A DNA stretch of 64,000 bases, taken from positions 71,482 to 135,481 of the forward strand of contig CAJTPK010000005.1 of the NCBI GenBank assembly GCA_910578075.1. Direction: 5' to 3'. Made by a program: the position numbers and the translations under genes. The notes under the pieces are model-generated. The model did no database searches, was not told where the DNA came from, and was given only the letters and a program-made list of their open reading frames with translations. Source of the DNA: an uncultured Muribaculaceae bacterium (GTDB lineage Bacteria > Bacteroidota > Bacteroidia > Bacteroidales > Muribaculaceae). Positions 51,482 through 60,256 of the stretch are shown piece after piece (position 1 is the stretch's first letter; each line of letters starts with the position of its first letter).

Positions 51482-53521
51482 ATGAAAGAATTCAAAAGAA
51501 CCCTTATAACAACCGCCCTCCCTTATGCCAACGGACCTGTGCATATCGGACATCTCGCCGGTGTTTATGTTCCTGCCGATATCTACGCACGCTATCTGCG
51601 CCTCAAAGGCGAGGACGTGCTTCTGATCGGCGGCAGCGACGAGCATGGAGTGCCAATCACAATCAAGGCAAAGAAAGAGGGAGTCACACCTCAGGATATT
51701 GTCGACAGATACCATACCATCATAAAGGATTCTTTTGAAGGTCTCGGAATCTCTTTCGATGTATACGGCCGCACAACTTCGGAGACACACCGTAAGACAG
51801 CTTCCGATTTCTTCCGCCGCCTCTATGATAAAGGGGAATTTGTGGAAAAGACATCCATGCAGCTCTACGATGAGCAGGCTGGTCAATTCCTCGCAGACCG
51901 TTACGTGACCGGCACATGCCCCCACTGCGGAAACGAGAATGCCTATGGTGACCAATGCGAGGCATGCGGAACATCCCTCAACGCCACAGACCTCATAAAT
52001 CCCAAATCAGCCATCACCGGCAATGCCCCTGTGCTCAAAGAGACTTCCCACTGGTATCTCCCCCTCGACAAATGGCAGAAACCGCTGGAGAAATGGATTC
52101 TTGAGGAGCATAAGGAATGGAAACCGAATGTTTACGGACAATGCAAATCATGGCTCGACATGGGTCTGCAGCCCCGCGCCGTGAGCCGCGACCTCGACTG
52201 GGGAATCCCAGTGCCGGTGGAGGGAGCTGACGGTAAAGTGCTCTATGTATGGTTCGATGCCCCGATCGGATATATCTCGAACACCATCGATCTCGTAGGC
52301 GAGGATTACACAAAATGGTGGAAAGATCCGGAGACGAGGATGCTCCATTTCATCGGCAAGGACAATATTGTGTTCCACTGCATCGTCTTCCCCGCCATGC
52401 TGATGGCTGACGGCAGCTACAACCTCCCCGAGAATGTGCCTGCCAATGAATTCCTTAACCTTGAGGATGACAAGATCTCAACATCGCGCAACTGGGCGGT
52501 ATGGCTACATGAATATCTCGCAGACTTCCCCGGCAAGCAGGATGTGCTGCGCTATGTGCTCACGGCAAACGCTCCCGAGACAAAAGATAACAACTTCACC
52601 TGGAAAGACTTCCAGGCACGCAACAATTCCGAACTTGTGGCAATTCTCGGTAATTTCGTGAACCGCGCCATGGTTCTTGATCACAAATATTTCGGTGGAG
52701 AAGTTCCTGCCTGCGGCGAACTTCAGCCAATCGATGAAGATGCTATACGCGAAGTGAAAGAGGCTGTAAAACAGCTTGGCGAGAACCTTGACAACTTTAA
52801 ATTCCGCGAGGCTCTCAAGGATGCCATGGGAATAGCGCGCATAGGTAACAAATACCTTGCAGACACAGAGCCTTGGAAACTTTGGAAAACAGAGCCTGAG
52901 CGCGTGAAGACCATCCTCAACATCGCACTCCAGATATGCGCCAATCTTGCGGTTACATTCGAACCCTTCACCCCCTTCATGAGCGCAGATCTTTGCAAGA
53001 TGCTTGGACTTGAGAAACTGAGCTGGGATATGACAGGCAGATTCGACCTGCTTCCAACCGGTGCTAAAATCGCCGAGCCTCACCTCCTCTTCGAAAAAAT
53101 AGAGGATGCGCCGATAGAGGCACAGGTGCAGAAGCTTCTTGACACCAAGAAAGCAAACGAGTCAATGGCTTGGAAACCTGAGCCCGTGAAAGCCAACTGC
53201 TCCTATGAAGATTTCGAGAAAGTGGACATCCGTGTAGGAAAAGTCCTTGAATGCTCAAAAGTGAAGAAATCGAAAAAACTGCTTCAGTTCCTGATTGAAG
53301 ACGGCATGGAGAAGCGCACAATCCTCAGCGGCATAGCCCTCTCATATGAAGATCCGTCAGTGCTTGTAGGCAAAGAGATATGCTTCATTGCCAACTTTGA
53401 GCCCCGCAAGATGATGGGTATAGAATCGCAGGGCATGATACTCTCCGCTGTCAACTCCGACGGCAACCTTGTGGTGATCGGTCCTACAGGTCCCGTTGCG
53501 CCCGGTGCCTGCGTAGGCTAA
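51482..53521 (+). CDS. metG: methionine-tRNA ligase
   Basis: 679 residues. Class I synthetase: HIGH at 21-24 (PVHIGHLAGVYV), the zinc knuckle with C146, C149, C159 and C162 (CPHCGNENAYGDQCEAC), the KMSKS-equivalent KISTS at 331-335, an alpha-helical anticodon domain and a C-terminal EMAP/Trbp111-type tRNA-binding domain (about 575-679, DIRVGKVLECSKVKKSKKLL). It charges initiator and elongator tRNA-Met. It precedes the glycosyltransferase cluster. Confidence 0.97.
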   Translation: MKEFKRTLITTALPYANGPVHIGHLAGVYVPADIYARYLRLKGEDVLLIGGSDEHGVPITIKAKKEGVTPQDIVDRYHTIIKDSFEGLGISFDVYGRTTSETHRKTASDFFRRLYDKGEFVEKTSMQLYDEQAGQFLADRYVTGTCPHCGNENAYGDQCEACGTSLNATDLINPKSAITGNAPVLKETSHWYLPLDKWQKPLEKWILEEHKEWKPNVYGQCKSWLDMGLQPRAVSRDLDWGIPVPVEGADGKVLYVWFDAPIGYISNTIDLVGEDYTKWWKDPETRMLHFIGKDNIVFHCIVFPAMLMADGSYNLPENVPANEFLNLEDDKISTSRNWAVWLHEYLADFPGKQDVLRYVLTANAPETKDNNFTWKDFQARNNSELVAILGNFVNRAMVLDHKYFGGEVPACGELQPIDEDAIREVKEAVKQLGENLDNFKFREALKDAMGIARIGNKYLADTEPWKLWKTEPERVKTILNIALQICANLAVTFEPFTPFMSADLCKMLGLEKLSWDMTGRFDLLPTGAKIAEPHLLFEKIEDAPIEAQVQKLLDTKKANESMAWKPEPVKANCSYEDFEKVDIRVGKVLECSKVKKSKKLLQFLIEDGMEKRTILSGIALSYEDPSVLVGKEICFIANFEPRKMMGIESQGMILSAVNSDGNLVVIGPTGPVAPGACVG

Positions 53522-53537
53522 GAGTCCGTCTCATAAA
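53521..53537. repeat. 17-bp direct repeat, copy 1
   Basis: AGAGTCCGTCTCATAAA, beginning at the last base of the metG stop and lying between convergent genes; identical to 56291-56307 in the same orientation. Confidence 0.8.
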
Positions 53538-53539
53538 TC

Positions 53540-54412
53540 CTACCGGAGTGCCCTTATAACGGCTTTTGCCTGAAGGAAAACAACTTTTGCCCAATGCTCC
53601 AATAGGCGGGGAGATGGCGGATATTTCATATATCCAATCAGGAAGCTAACCGGAATTATATTCTTTTCAGCTACCCTCTTTATAACACGGAAGTAGGCCC
53701 GCTCATTGGATTTCTTGATTTTGCTCTCGGTGATGAAGACATCAGAACTCATCATCGGGAGCATCTTATTCCATTTAGCCTTGTAAAGCTTGATGGTCTC
53801 TTTAAGCCATCTCTTGTCAAAATTGCCGGCAGAATCATGATATGTCAGCACTGAGCCGCAGACATAATTCTTATACTTCCTGGCTACGGAAATAGAGAAG
53901 TCAATGTCATAGCAATGGAAACCGGTGAGATATTGCTCGTCAAACGGGATCTCTTCCCATACCTCACGCCTCACGAACATGGCATATCCATCCAGTGTGA
54001 CAACCTCGTTCCAAGGGATCTCCGGACCAGAATTCTCACAACAAAGCTCACCCGACTGGCTGAGATTGACCACAATCCATTTCGGATCCATGAACCATCC
54101 ACCGGGAACATCAAACAACACTTTCGACCCGGCGAAGCCTATGACCCCGCAATCTTTCTTTCTCAATTGAGGCTCCATCACAGAAAACCAATTTTCCGTA
54201 ATGAATCCTGCATCCTCATGGATAAAAAGAAGATACGGGTATTTTGCCTTGGCCGCACATTTATTATAAACGCAGGCTATCGGCTCAGGATCCACAAGAT
54301 TATTTTTGGCAATAATCTCATACTCAACCTCGGCTCCAATTGTAGAAGCGATATTTCTCTTCAAAACTTCCAGCTTCGAAGAATTAACATAGCATACTAT
54401 TATCGAAAGCAT
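53540..54412 (-). CDS. StrF-like glycosyltransferase (Glyco_tranf_2_5 type)
   Basis: 290 residues, cytoplasmic face of the membrane. GT-A-like fold: MLSIIVCYVNSSKLEVLKRNI, LLFIHEDAGFITENW (with the acidic pair HEDAG in place of DxD), GVIGFAGSKV, LDGYAMFVRREVWEEIPFDE and LTGFHCYDIDFSISVARKY. These features match the StrF-related family found in Bacteroidales surface-glycan loci. It is a paralogue of 57270-58151. Donor and acceptor unknown. It is transcribed divergently from the GT4 gene over a 48-bp gap with interleaved promoters. Confidence 0.85.
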   Translation of the reverse strand: MLSIIVCYVNSSKLEVLKRNIASTIGAEVEYEIIAKNNLVDPEPIACVYNKCAAKAKYPYLLFIHEDAGFITENWFSVMEPQLRKKDCGVIGFAGSKVLFDVPGGWFMDPKWIVVNLSQSGELCCENSGPEIPWNEVVTLDGYAMFVRREVWEEIPFDEQYLTGFHCYDIDFSISVARKYKNYVCGSVLTYHDSAGNFDKRWLKETIKLYKAKWNKMLPMMSSDVFITESKIKKSNERAYFRVIKRVAEKNIIPVSFLIGYMKYPPSPRLLEHWAKVVFLQAKAVIRALR

Positions 54413-54423
54413 CAGAACAGACT

Positions 54424-54456
54424 TTTGTGCAAAGATAATAAATTTTAGTAAATTTG
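54424..54456 (+). promoter_or_regulatory. GT4 promoter with -7 box 4 nt before the ATG
   Basis: TTTG (54424-54427), 21 bp, TAAATTTG (54449-54456): full consensus. The start codon is at 54461, so the transcript should have almost no leader. Confidence 0.7.
54430..54437 (-). promoter_or_regulatory. -7 box of the divergent StrF-like gene
   Basis: TATCTTTG on the minus strand, lying inside the spacer of the plus-strand promoter. No -33 TTTG match, but it is 17 bp from the start codon. Confidence 0.45.
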
Positions 54457-54460
54457 CAGA

Positions 54461-55540
54461 ATGAATGTGTTATATGACAGCCATACATTCTCCGAGCAGA
54501 CTTTCGGGGGAATATCAAGGTATTTTGTCGAGTTGATGAATAATCTTCCGCCCGAATACACACCCCTCCTGTCATTAAAGGCAAGCGAGAATGACTATCT
54601 TTCCCTGCTTAAGAATAAGCCCCACACTTTTTCCCTGCGTCACTTCCCGGAACATCGTAAGCTATATTACTTTATCAACGGATTTGCCGACAGGAAAGCT
54701 CTTGCCGGGGACCGGTATGATGTGTTCCATCCAACAGGGTTTGATCCTTATTTTATCGGGAAGGTAAAATCACCTGTGGTTGTCACCGTGCATGACATGA
54801 TCTATCATCATGGTCTGAATCCGGGGAAGCATACCCCGGAAATTATGGAGAACATGCGCAAGACAACACTTGCCGCAGACCGGATAATCGCCATAAGCCA
54901 GGCAACAAAAAACTCCATTCTCCAATTTTACGACATTGATGAATCGAAAATCGATGTGATCCACCATGGATTCAATTTCGTAGAAACAGACAACAAACCT
55001 CTCGGTTACTGTCCTGAACGATACATTCTGTTTGTAGGGCACAGGGGAGGTTATAAGAATTTCGAGACCCTCCTGCAAGCTTTCTCCTTGATCGCAGATT
55101 CCGACAAATCCTTGCATCTGATGTGCACGGGAAGAGGTTTCAACAAGCATGAGCAACAGAGGATCGCGGAATTGGGTCTGACCTCAAGATGCCATTGCCG
55201 TTTCATCCCGACCCTCGATATGGGTGCTCTCTACGCAAATGCGCAATGCTTTGTTTTCCCGTCAAAAATGGAAGGATTCGGAATGCCGGTTCTCGAATCC
55301 TTCGCGGCTGACTGCCCTGCGATCTTGAGCGATTCAAGCTGCTTTCCGGAGATAGCCGGCAAAGGAGGCATATACTTCAATCCCGAAGATCCGGATGATC
55401 TTGCATCAAAGATCCTGCTTACGGTCAATGACACAGATTTCCGCAACAGCAAGATTCTTGCCGGCAAGAAAGAACTTTCACGTTTTTCATGGGCAAAAAC
55501 CGGAAAGGAAACTGCCGAGACTTATTCAAAAACAATTTAG
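54461..55540 (+). CDS. GT4 family glycosyltransferase
   Basis: 359 residues, GT-B fold. MNVLYDSHTFSEQTFGGISRYFVEL is the usual N-terminus of Bacteroidales GT4 enzymes acting in polysaccharide assembly and fixes the start. YILFVGHRGGYKNFETLLQAF marks the second domain, and FVFPSKMEGFGMPVLESFAADCPAI holds the conserved E-x7-E nucleotide-sugar site. It ends with TAG, three bases before the next GT gene, so the two are co-translated. Confidence 0.93.
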   Translation: MNVLYDSHTFSEQTFGGISRYFVELMNNLPPEYTPLLSLKASENDYLSLLKNKPHTFSLRHFPEHRKLYYFINGFADRKALAGDRYDVFHPTGFDPYFIGKVKSPVVVTVHDMIYHHGLNPGKHTPEIMENMRKTTLAADRIIAISQATKNSILQFYDIDESKIDVIHHGFNFVETDNKPLGYCPERYILFVGHRGGYKNFETLLQAFSLIADSDKSLHLMCTGRGFNKHEQQRIAELGLTSRCHCRFIPTLDMGALYANAQCFVFPSKMEGFGMPVLESFAADCPAILSDSSCFPEIAGKGGIYFNPEDPDDLASKILLTVNDTDFRNSKILAGKKELSRFSWAKTGKETAETYSKTI

Positions 55541-55543
55541 AAA

Positions 55544-56269
55544 ATGGATTCAATAAGTGTTATAACCGTTACCAGAAATTGCTCACCTCTCTTGAAGCGC
55601 ACCATCGATAATGTGACCGCACAGGGCTATCCGCAACTTGAATATGTAATCATCGACGGAGCATCGGAAGATAACAGCATAGACACTATCAGAAATTCTT
55701 CAGGTATAAGCAAATGGATATCCGAGCCTGACAAAGGAATCTACGATGCCATGAACAAAGGGGCGCGCATAGCAACAGGTGAGTGGATCCTTTTCATGAA
55801 CGCCGGCGACACGTTCGCAACGCCAGACACTGTCAGAAAACTGATGGAGCAGGCAGCCGCGCATCCGGAAGCGGATGTGATCTACGGGGATGTGATCCGT
55901 TGCGGCTCAGAGGGTAACGATTCCATAAAAGCTGCCTCAGACGTTTTAAAAGGGCACCGGCTCGCTTTCTGCCATCAGAGCGTGATGTGCAGACGCAGGT
56001 TACTTCTTGACACACCTTTCGATATAAGCCACCGCTATTCCGCAGACTTTAAATTTTTCAAAATCCTTGCCAAAAACGGTAAAGTTTTCCATCACGTCAA
56101 CTTCCCTGTGGCACGCTTTGACACCACAGGAATATCCACACGCAACCGAGCCAAGGGTCTGGCCGACAACATGAAAGTGGTAAGGGAAGTCGATGGCATA
56201 GCGGGAGGATTTCCTTCAATCCTCCACCTCCTGCCAACCTATATCATATCAAGATTAAAAGGGAAATAA
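55544..56269 (+). CDS. GT2 family glycosyltransferase
   Basis: 241 residues, GT-A fold. ISVITVTRNCSPLLKRTIDNV, EYVIIDGASEDNSIDTI, WISEPDKGIYDAMNKGARIATGEW and ILFMNAGDTFATPD give the nucleotide-binding Asp and the DxD-equivalent NAGD. The short GT2 subgroup with SEPDKGIYDAMNKG is common in O-antigen and capsule loci. Linked to the GT4 gene. Confidence 0.93.
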   Translation: MDSISVITVTRNCSPLLKRTIDNVTAQGYPQLEYVIIDGASEDNSIDTIRNSSGISKWISEPDKGIYDAMNKGARIATGEWILFMNAGDTFATPDTVRKLMEQAAAHPEADVIYGDVIRCGSEGNDSIKAASDVLKGHRLAFCHQSVMCRRRLLLDTPFDISHRYSADFKFFKILAKNGKVFHHVNFPVARFDTTGISTRNRAKGLADNMKVVREVDGIAGGFPSILHLLPTYIISRLKGK

Positions 56270-56290
56270 TCAAGGTAAAGGACGCAACTT

Positions 56291-56307
56291 AGAGTCCGTC
56301 TCATAAA
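56291..56307. repeat. 17-bp direct repeat, copy 2
   Basis: AGAGTCCGTCTCATAAA, identical to 53521-53537. It contains the TGA stop (minus strand) of the next glycosyltransferase gene. Together the copies bracket a 2.75-kb three-gene block. A weaker relative, CCGTTTCATA, follows the stop of the GT2 gene at 62397. Confidence 0.8.
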
Positions 56308-57251
56308 AAATTTAGCTTTAGGGGACGGATTCTTAGTCTGGACTTCAATTCAGGATAGGTTTCAAGGGCCGCGAGGGTATATTTGTAATGTATTCTGGAA
56401 ATATCACCGCCAAGACCTTCCTTATCAATCTCCTTACATAAATTTTTCAGATGATAACGATAGGCACGCACCGTCTTGGGTAATGAGACATTACGTCTGT
56501 AATATTCCAGACGGCTGTTGGCATAGTATTCATATTTTTTCGGATTCACAGGTTCATCACCCATGCTTTTACCCTCAAGGTGGATTATCTTGGCTGACGG
56601 AACTGACATAACATCATATCCGGCCCGATGAATCCTGCAACACAAATCCGTCTCTTCAAAATACATGAAAAACTCCGGCGCGAATCCACCTATTTTTTCA
56701 ATAAGTTCAGCGCGGAGCATAAGATCTGCCCCGGTGATATATCCTACCTTTATCGGATGTCCGGTATGGTTGAAGCGTGAATTCTTCCCATAAAGGACGT
56801 GTTCGGGAAAGCGCTTGCAACCTTCACTGAATTCCCACAGCACACCGGGCAGTATTCTCCGGAAAGAGATAGCCCTATGCATGTTTTCATGATATAAATT
56901 CCCTCCGCATGCACCGCAACGGGGGTGAGATTCCATGTAATCGAACAGCTCCTTTATGGCATTATTCACAAGTAGGGTGTCAGGGTTAAGACAAAACAGA
57001 TATTTACCTGATGCATAACGGAAACCCTCGTTATTGGCTGCCCCGAAACCAAGATTCTCCGGCATGGCCACATATCTGACAGGTATATCACATTTCAAAG
57101 TTTCCAGCGCTTCTGCTTTCCCGTCCTGGGCACTACTGTCCACCAAAATAATTTCACATTCCACTCCGCGGGTCTTATCGACAATGGAAGCCACGGCATC
57201 CATTATCAAAGCCTCAGTATGGTAATTGACTATAATAATACTTACATCCAT
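56301..57251 (-). CDS. GT2 family glycosyltransferase, rhamnosyltransferase-like
   Basis: 316 residues. VSIIIVNYHTEALIMDAVASI, IILVDSSAQDG, NLGFGAANNEGFRYASGKYLFCLNPDTLL (the DxD-like NPDT), then ITGADLMLRAELIEKIGGFAPEFFMYFEETDLCCRI. This fits the WbbL-type branch, many of which transfer rhamnose, though the sugar here is not proven. It follows the StrF-like gene at 57270 by 18 bp in the same direction. Confidence 0.9.
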   Translation of the reverse strand: MDVSIIIVNYHTEALIMDAVASIVDKTRGVECEIILVDSSAQDGKAEALETLKCDIPVRYVAMPENLGFGAANNEGFRYASGKYLFCLNPDTLLVNNAIKELFDYMESHPRCGACGGNLYHENMHRAISFRRILPGVLWEFSEGCKRFPEHVLYGKNSRFNHTGHPIKVGYITGADLMLRAELIEKIGGFAPEFFMYFEETDLCCRIHRAGYDVMSVPSAKIIHLEGKSMGDEPVNPKKYEYYANSRLEYYRRNVSLPKTVRAYRYHLKNLCKEIDKEGLGGDISRIHYKYTLAALETYPELKSRLRIRPLKLNFL

Positions 57252-57269
57252 ATATAATATCAGATCTTT

Positions 57270-58151
57270 TTATTTAACACCCCTGCCAAGCACCCCTTTT
57301 ATCTTATAAGACAAGAATTTGAGAAGATGTTCGAAATGCCTGGCTGTCATCGGAAATGAGAGAAATCGCTTTGTGAGTACCGGATCTCTGAAACCTATTT
57401 TATTCATCTCTTTCAACATTTTGAAACACATTCGCTCCTCCAGATAACGCGCCCTCTCTTCTGACAGAGGTACATCCGGGGTTATACACGGAAGGATATT
57501 TCTCCATTTTCGATCATATATGCGCATGGTCTGCTTAGCCCAGTTTTCATCGAAATTACCTGGTGAATGATGATATGGCAAGACGGAGAAACAGACATAA
57601 TTCTTAAACCGCGAAAACAAGGATATCGAAAAGTCCACATCATAGCAATGAAAACCTGTAAGATTCTCCTCATCGAAGGGAGATTGCTCCCACACTGACT
57701 TTCTGACAAACATAGCAAAGCCATCAAGAGCAGCAACCTCAGTGAAGTCCTCTTCCTTGATACATATCCGTCTGTAGAGTTTCCCTCCGTCATCATAATT
57801 GGTGGCTGTCCATTCGAGTCCACTGGCTCCCCAGCTACCAGGAAAATCATACATCACCTTGGTGCCTGCAAAACCGATTACACCGCAATCCGGCTCGCTC
57901 AATTTCTTCTCAATCGGAAGAAGCCAGTTTTCAGTGATAAACCCGGCATCCTGATGAATGAAAAGGAGATTATCGAACCGCGCTTTCCTTCCTCCCTCAT
58001 TATATATGGCGGCAAGCGGACGGGGAGTACGGGTGTTATCAATCGCGATAATCTCATATTCGCAACCATCTCCGATGGTACGGGCAATATTCTCACGCAA
58101 TTCTTCTACCAGATCCGGCTTTGTGGCACAAACTATTATTGAAATAGACAT
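57270..58151 (-). CDS. StrF-like glycosyltransferase (second copy)
   Basis: 293 residues, paralogue of 53540-54412 over the full length: SIIVCATKPDLVEELRENIART, LLFIHQDAGFITENW, GVIGFAGTKVMYDFPGSWG, LDGFAMFVRKSVWEQSPFDE, LTGFHCYDVDFSISLFSRF. The acidic pair is HQDAG here and HEDAG in the other copy. Probably adds a related sugar to the same surface glycan. Middle gene of a minus-strand trio with GT90 and the WbbL-like GT2. Confidence 0.85.
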   Translation of the reverse strand: MSISIIVCATKPDLVEELRENIARTIGDGCEYEIIAIDNTRTPRPLAAIYNEGGRKARFDNLLFIHQDAGFITENWLLPIEKKLSEPDCGVIGFAGTKVMYDFPGSWGASGLEWTATNYDDGGKLYRRICIKEEDFTEVAALDGFAMFVRKSVWEQSPFDEENLTGFHCYDVDFSISLFSRFKNYVCFSVLPYHHSPGNFDENWAKQTMRIYDRKWRNILPCITPDVPLSEERARYLEERMCFKMLKEMNKIGFRDPVLTKRFLSFPMTARHFEHLLKFLSYKIKGVLGRGVK

Positions 58152-58203
58152 ATATTATCAACCTGATTAAAAGGAGGTAAATTCAGTATTTTTAGAGATG
58201 ATG

Positions 58204-59169
58204 TTATTTCTGCAGCGAGAGATATTTGTCAACAACAAGAAGAGATATCAACCGCTCGCGGCGCTTATCGGCAAACTGCGATACCCACTTCTTTGACTCC
58301 ACCGAGATTCTCTCCGCCTTGTCGGGGTGATCTATATAATATCTGATTTTCTCACCGACATCCGAGAAATCCGGTGCTATCTCGACATAATGTTTTCCAG
58401 CCTCGAGCTGCGAATGCATCAGCCAACCTTCGACCGTAGGCTTGGGCATGACCGGCACGCAGTTGGAAGCCATTATCCATTGTAGCGATGAAGCCATGTC
58501 ATAACCCTCCAACGCCAAAATGAATTGATATCCGAACTGGTATGGTATCGACACAAATTCCGATTTCCAGCGCGAGGGATGCGTGCGGTTAGTATCACCT
58601 AAATCGAACATATCATTATCCGCCCACTTCTCAAAAAATTCGATCCTTGCCGGTTTATTGAAAATATCTCCCCTGAAGAAAAGTTTGGGAATCTTTTTGC
58701 TGAAAGGTATCCGGTCCTTGGGATTTAGCCAATGTCGTATGGAATCAAGATTGAGTATCACGGCATTCTCCTCGTGAATACCATTGAGCCTGCGCGCCTT
58801 CATCAATGTCGGCACAACCGGATTTTCCCATATGTCACCATCTTTGAAGGCGACCTCTCTTTCAGCAGGAAATCCTCGCAGTGAAAATTCTGCATCGATG
58901 GCATATCGACTCTGGAATTTTCCGACACGCACATCTTTCACTCTAACCGTGGAAGCCTCGGGAAGATCATACCTATCTGTCAGACGGCAATAAACATCCC
59001 TGCGCCAGCGTAGATAATCGGCATCCGGACGTTTCTCCCATCCGGAAAGCAACCGTTTGCGGCGCGCATTCATCAAACCTCGCGGCATGAGATGATTCAA
59101 CGCCCCTTTTATATAGAAAAAAAGAGGTGGTGTTTTCCCTGGAAGTATGTATTTTTCAACAAAATTCAT
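58204..59169 (-). CDS. GT90 (CAP10-type) glycosyltransferase
   Basis: 321 residues. The diagnostic part is KKIPKLFFRGDIFNKPARIEF followed by FVSIPYQFGYQFILALEGYDMASSLQWIMASNCVPVMPKP, as in the CAP10/LpsA family, which includes bacterial LPS xylosyl- and glycosyl-transferases. No membrane segment. First gene of the minus-strand trio, 86 bp from the divergent peptidase gene. Confidence 0.88.
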   Translation of the reverse strand: MNFVEKYILPGKTPPLFFYIKGALNHLMPRGLMNARRKRLLSGWEKRPDADYLRWRRDVYCRLTDRYDLPEASTVRVKDVRVGKFQSRYAIDAEFSLRGFPAEREVAFKDGDIWENPVVPTLMKARRLNGIHEENAVILNLDSIRHWLNPKDRIPFSKKIPKLFFRGDIFNKPARIEFFEKWADNDMFDLGDTNRTHPSRWKSEFVSIPYQFGYQFILALEGYDMASSLQWIMASNCVPVMPKPTVEGWLMHSQLEAGKHYVEIAPDFSDVGEKIRYYIDHPDKAERISVESKKWVSQFADKRRERLISLLVVDKYLSLQK

Positions 59170-59244
59170 CGGTGTCGCTATTCTCCGGCAGGAATACCGG
59201 ATTACAAATTTAGCTTAAAATTTAGAAATTAGGAAGTTTATACG

Positions 59245-59252
59245 TAATTTTG
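59245..59252 (+). promoter_or_regulatory. -7 box 3 nt before the M28 peptidase ATG
   Basis: TAATTTTG, consensus -7, ending at 59252; the ATG is at 59256. No exact TTTG upstream at -33. If used, the message would be leaderless. Confidence 0.4.
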
Positions 59253-59255
59253 CAT

Positions 59256-60251
59256 ATGCAAAAGATAATTCCTGCAATATTATCAATTTTACTTTTAGTT
59301 TCCTGCGGGGCGGGAAAGGCCGATTCTTCATCAGGCAATCCATCGGATATGTCCGCCGGAACGGGTGTGTCATCCTCATCTGCCAATGCGGATGTGCGAT
59401 TCGATGCCGACAGCGCATATGCGTATGTGGCGCGGCAGGTGGCATTCGGACCTCGTGTTCCCAACACAGAGGCGCACCGTCTTGCCGGCGACTGGATGAC
59501 CGCAGAGCTTAAACGCCATGGTGCGGAGGTTATTGAACAAAAAATGGACCTCAAGGCATTCGACGGTACTATCCTGCATTCCAGAAATATCTTCGGTCAA
59601 TACAATCCCGATGCGGAGGATCGCACCCTGCTTCTCGCTCACTATGATTGCCGCCCATGGGCTGATGAAGACCCGGATCCCGAGAAGAGACGGCAACCTG
59701 TTGACGGAGCCAACGATGGAGCCAGCGGCGTAGGGGTGCTTCTGGAAATTGCCAGACAGCTTTCTCTCGACAACCCCGGCAGCGGTATAGACATCCTTTT
59801 CGTAGATGCCGAAGATTGGGGAACGGAGGGCGATGACGAATCCTGGGCCATGGGCGCACGGTATTTTGTCGAGAACCCGATAAAACCCGGCTATTCTCCC
59901 GCACGTGTGATTGTGGCGGATATGGTTGGAGGGAAAGGAGCCAAATTCCCGGTAGAATATTTCTCGCAGCAGTCCGCGCCTGATCTGGTCAGCGAAATCT
60001 GGGGCGCAGCCGCATCTGCCGGACACGGCAACCTCTTCCAGCGCCAGCTCGGTGGGGCTGTTACCGATGACCATGTGGAATTTATAAAAATTGGAATCCC
60101 CGCCGTGGATATAATAGAGTATCATCCCCGGTCTGGCTTCAACCCGCACTGGCATACAACCTCCGATAATCTTGACAACATCGACCGGAATACACTCGGG
60201 GCAGTGGGTGAGACTATCATGACATATATTAATCAGAATAAACAAAAATAA
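59256..60251 (+). CDS. M28 family metallopeptidase / glutaminyl cyclase-like lipoprotein
   Basis: 331 residues from ATG 59256 (TTG at 59250 rejected). Lipobox LLLVSC with Cys at 17, then a Ser-rich linker. Zinc ligands typical of the M28 glutaminyl-peptide cyclotransferase group: LLAHYDCRPWAD, GANDGASGVGVLLEIA, FVDAEDWGTEGD, TDDHVEFIKIGIPAVDI and NPHWHTTSDNLDNID. It could be an aminopeptidase or could form N-terminal pyroglutamate on exported proteins; in Bacteroidota the latter matters because SPI cleavage often exposes Gln. Five bases ahead of tyrS. Confidence 0.9.
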   Translation: MQKIIPAILSILLLVSCGAGKADSSSGNPSDMSAGTGVSSSSANADVRFDADSAYAYVARQVAFGPRVPNTEAHRLAGDWMTAELKRHGAEVIEQKMDLKAFDGTILHSRNIFGQYNPDAEDRTLLLAHYDCRPWADEDPDPEKRRQPVDGANDGASGVGVLLEIARQLSLDNPGSGIDILFVDAEDWGTEGDDESWAMGARYFVENPIKPGYSPARVIVADMVGGKGAKFPVEYFSQQSAPDLVSEIWGAAASAGHGNLFQRQLGGAVTDDHVEFIKIGIPAVDIIEYHPRSGFNPHWHTTSDNLDNIDRNTLGAVGETIMTYINQNKQK

Positions 60252-60256
60252 GAAAT

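Noticed and set aside
53521..56307. A complete insertion sequence bounded by the 17-bp repeats
   Set aside because: The repeats are direct, not inverted, and the enclosed genes are glycosyltransferases without any transposase.
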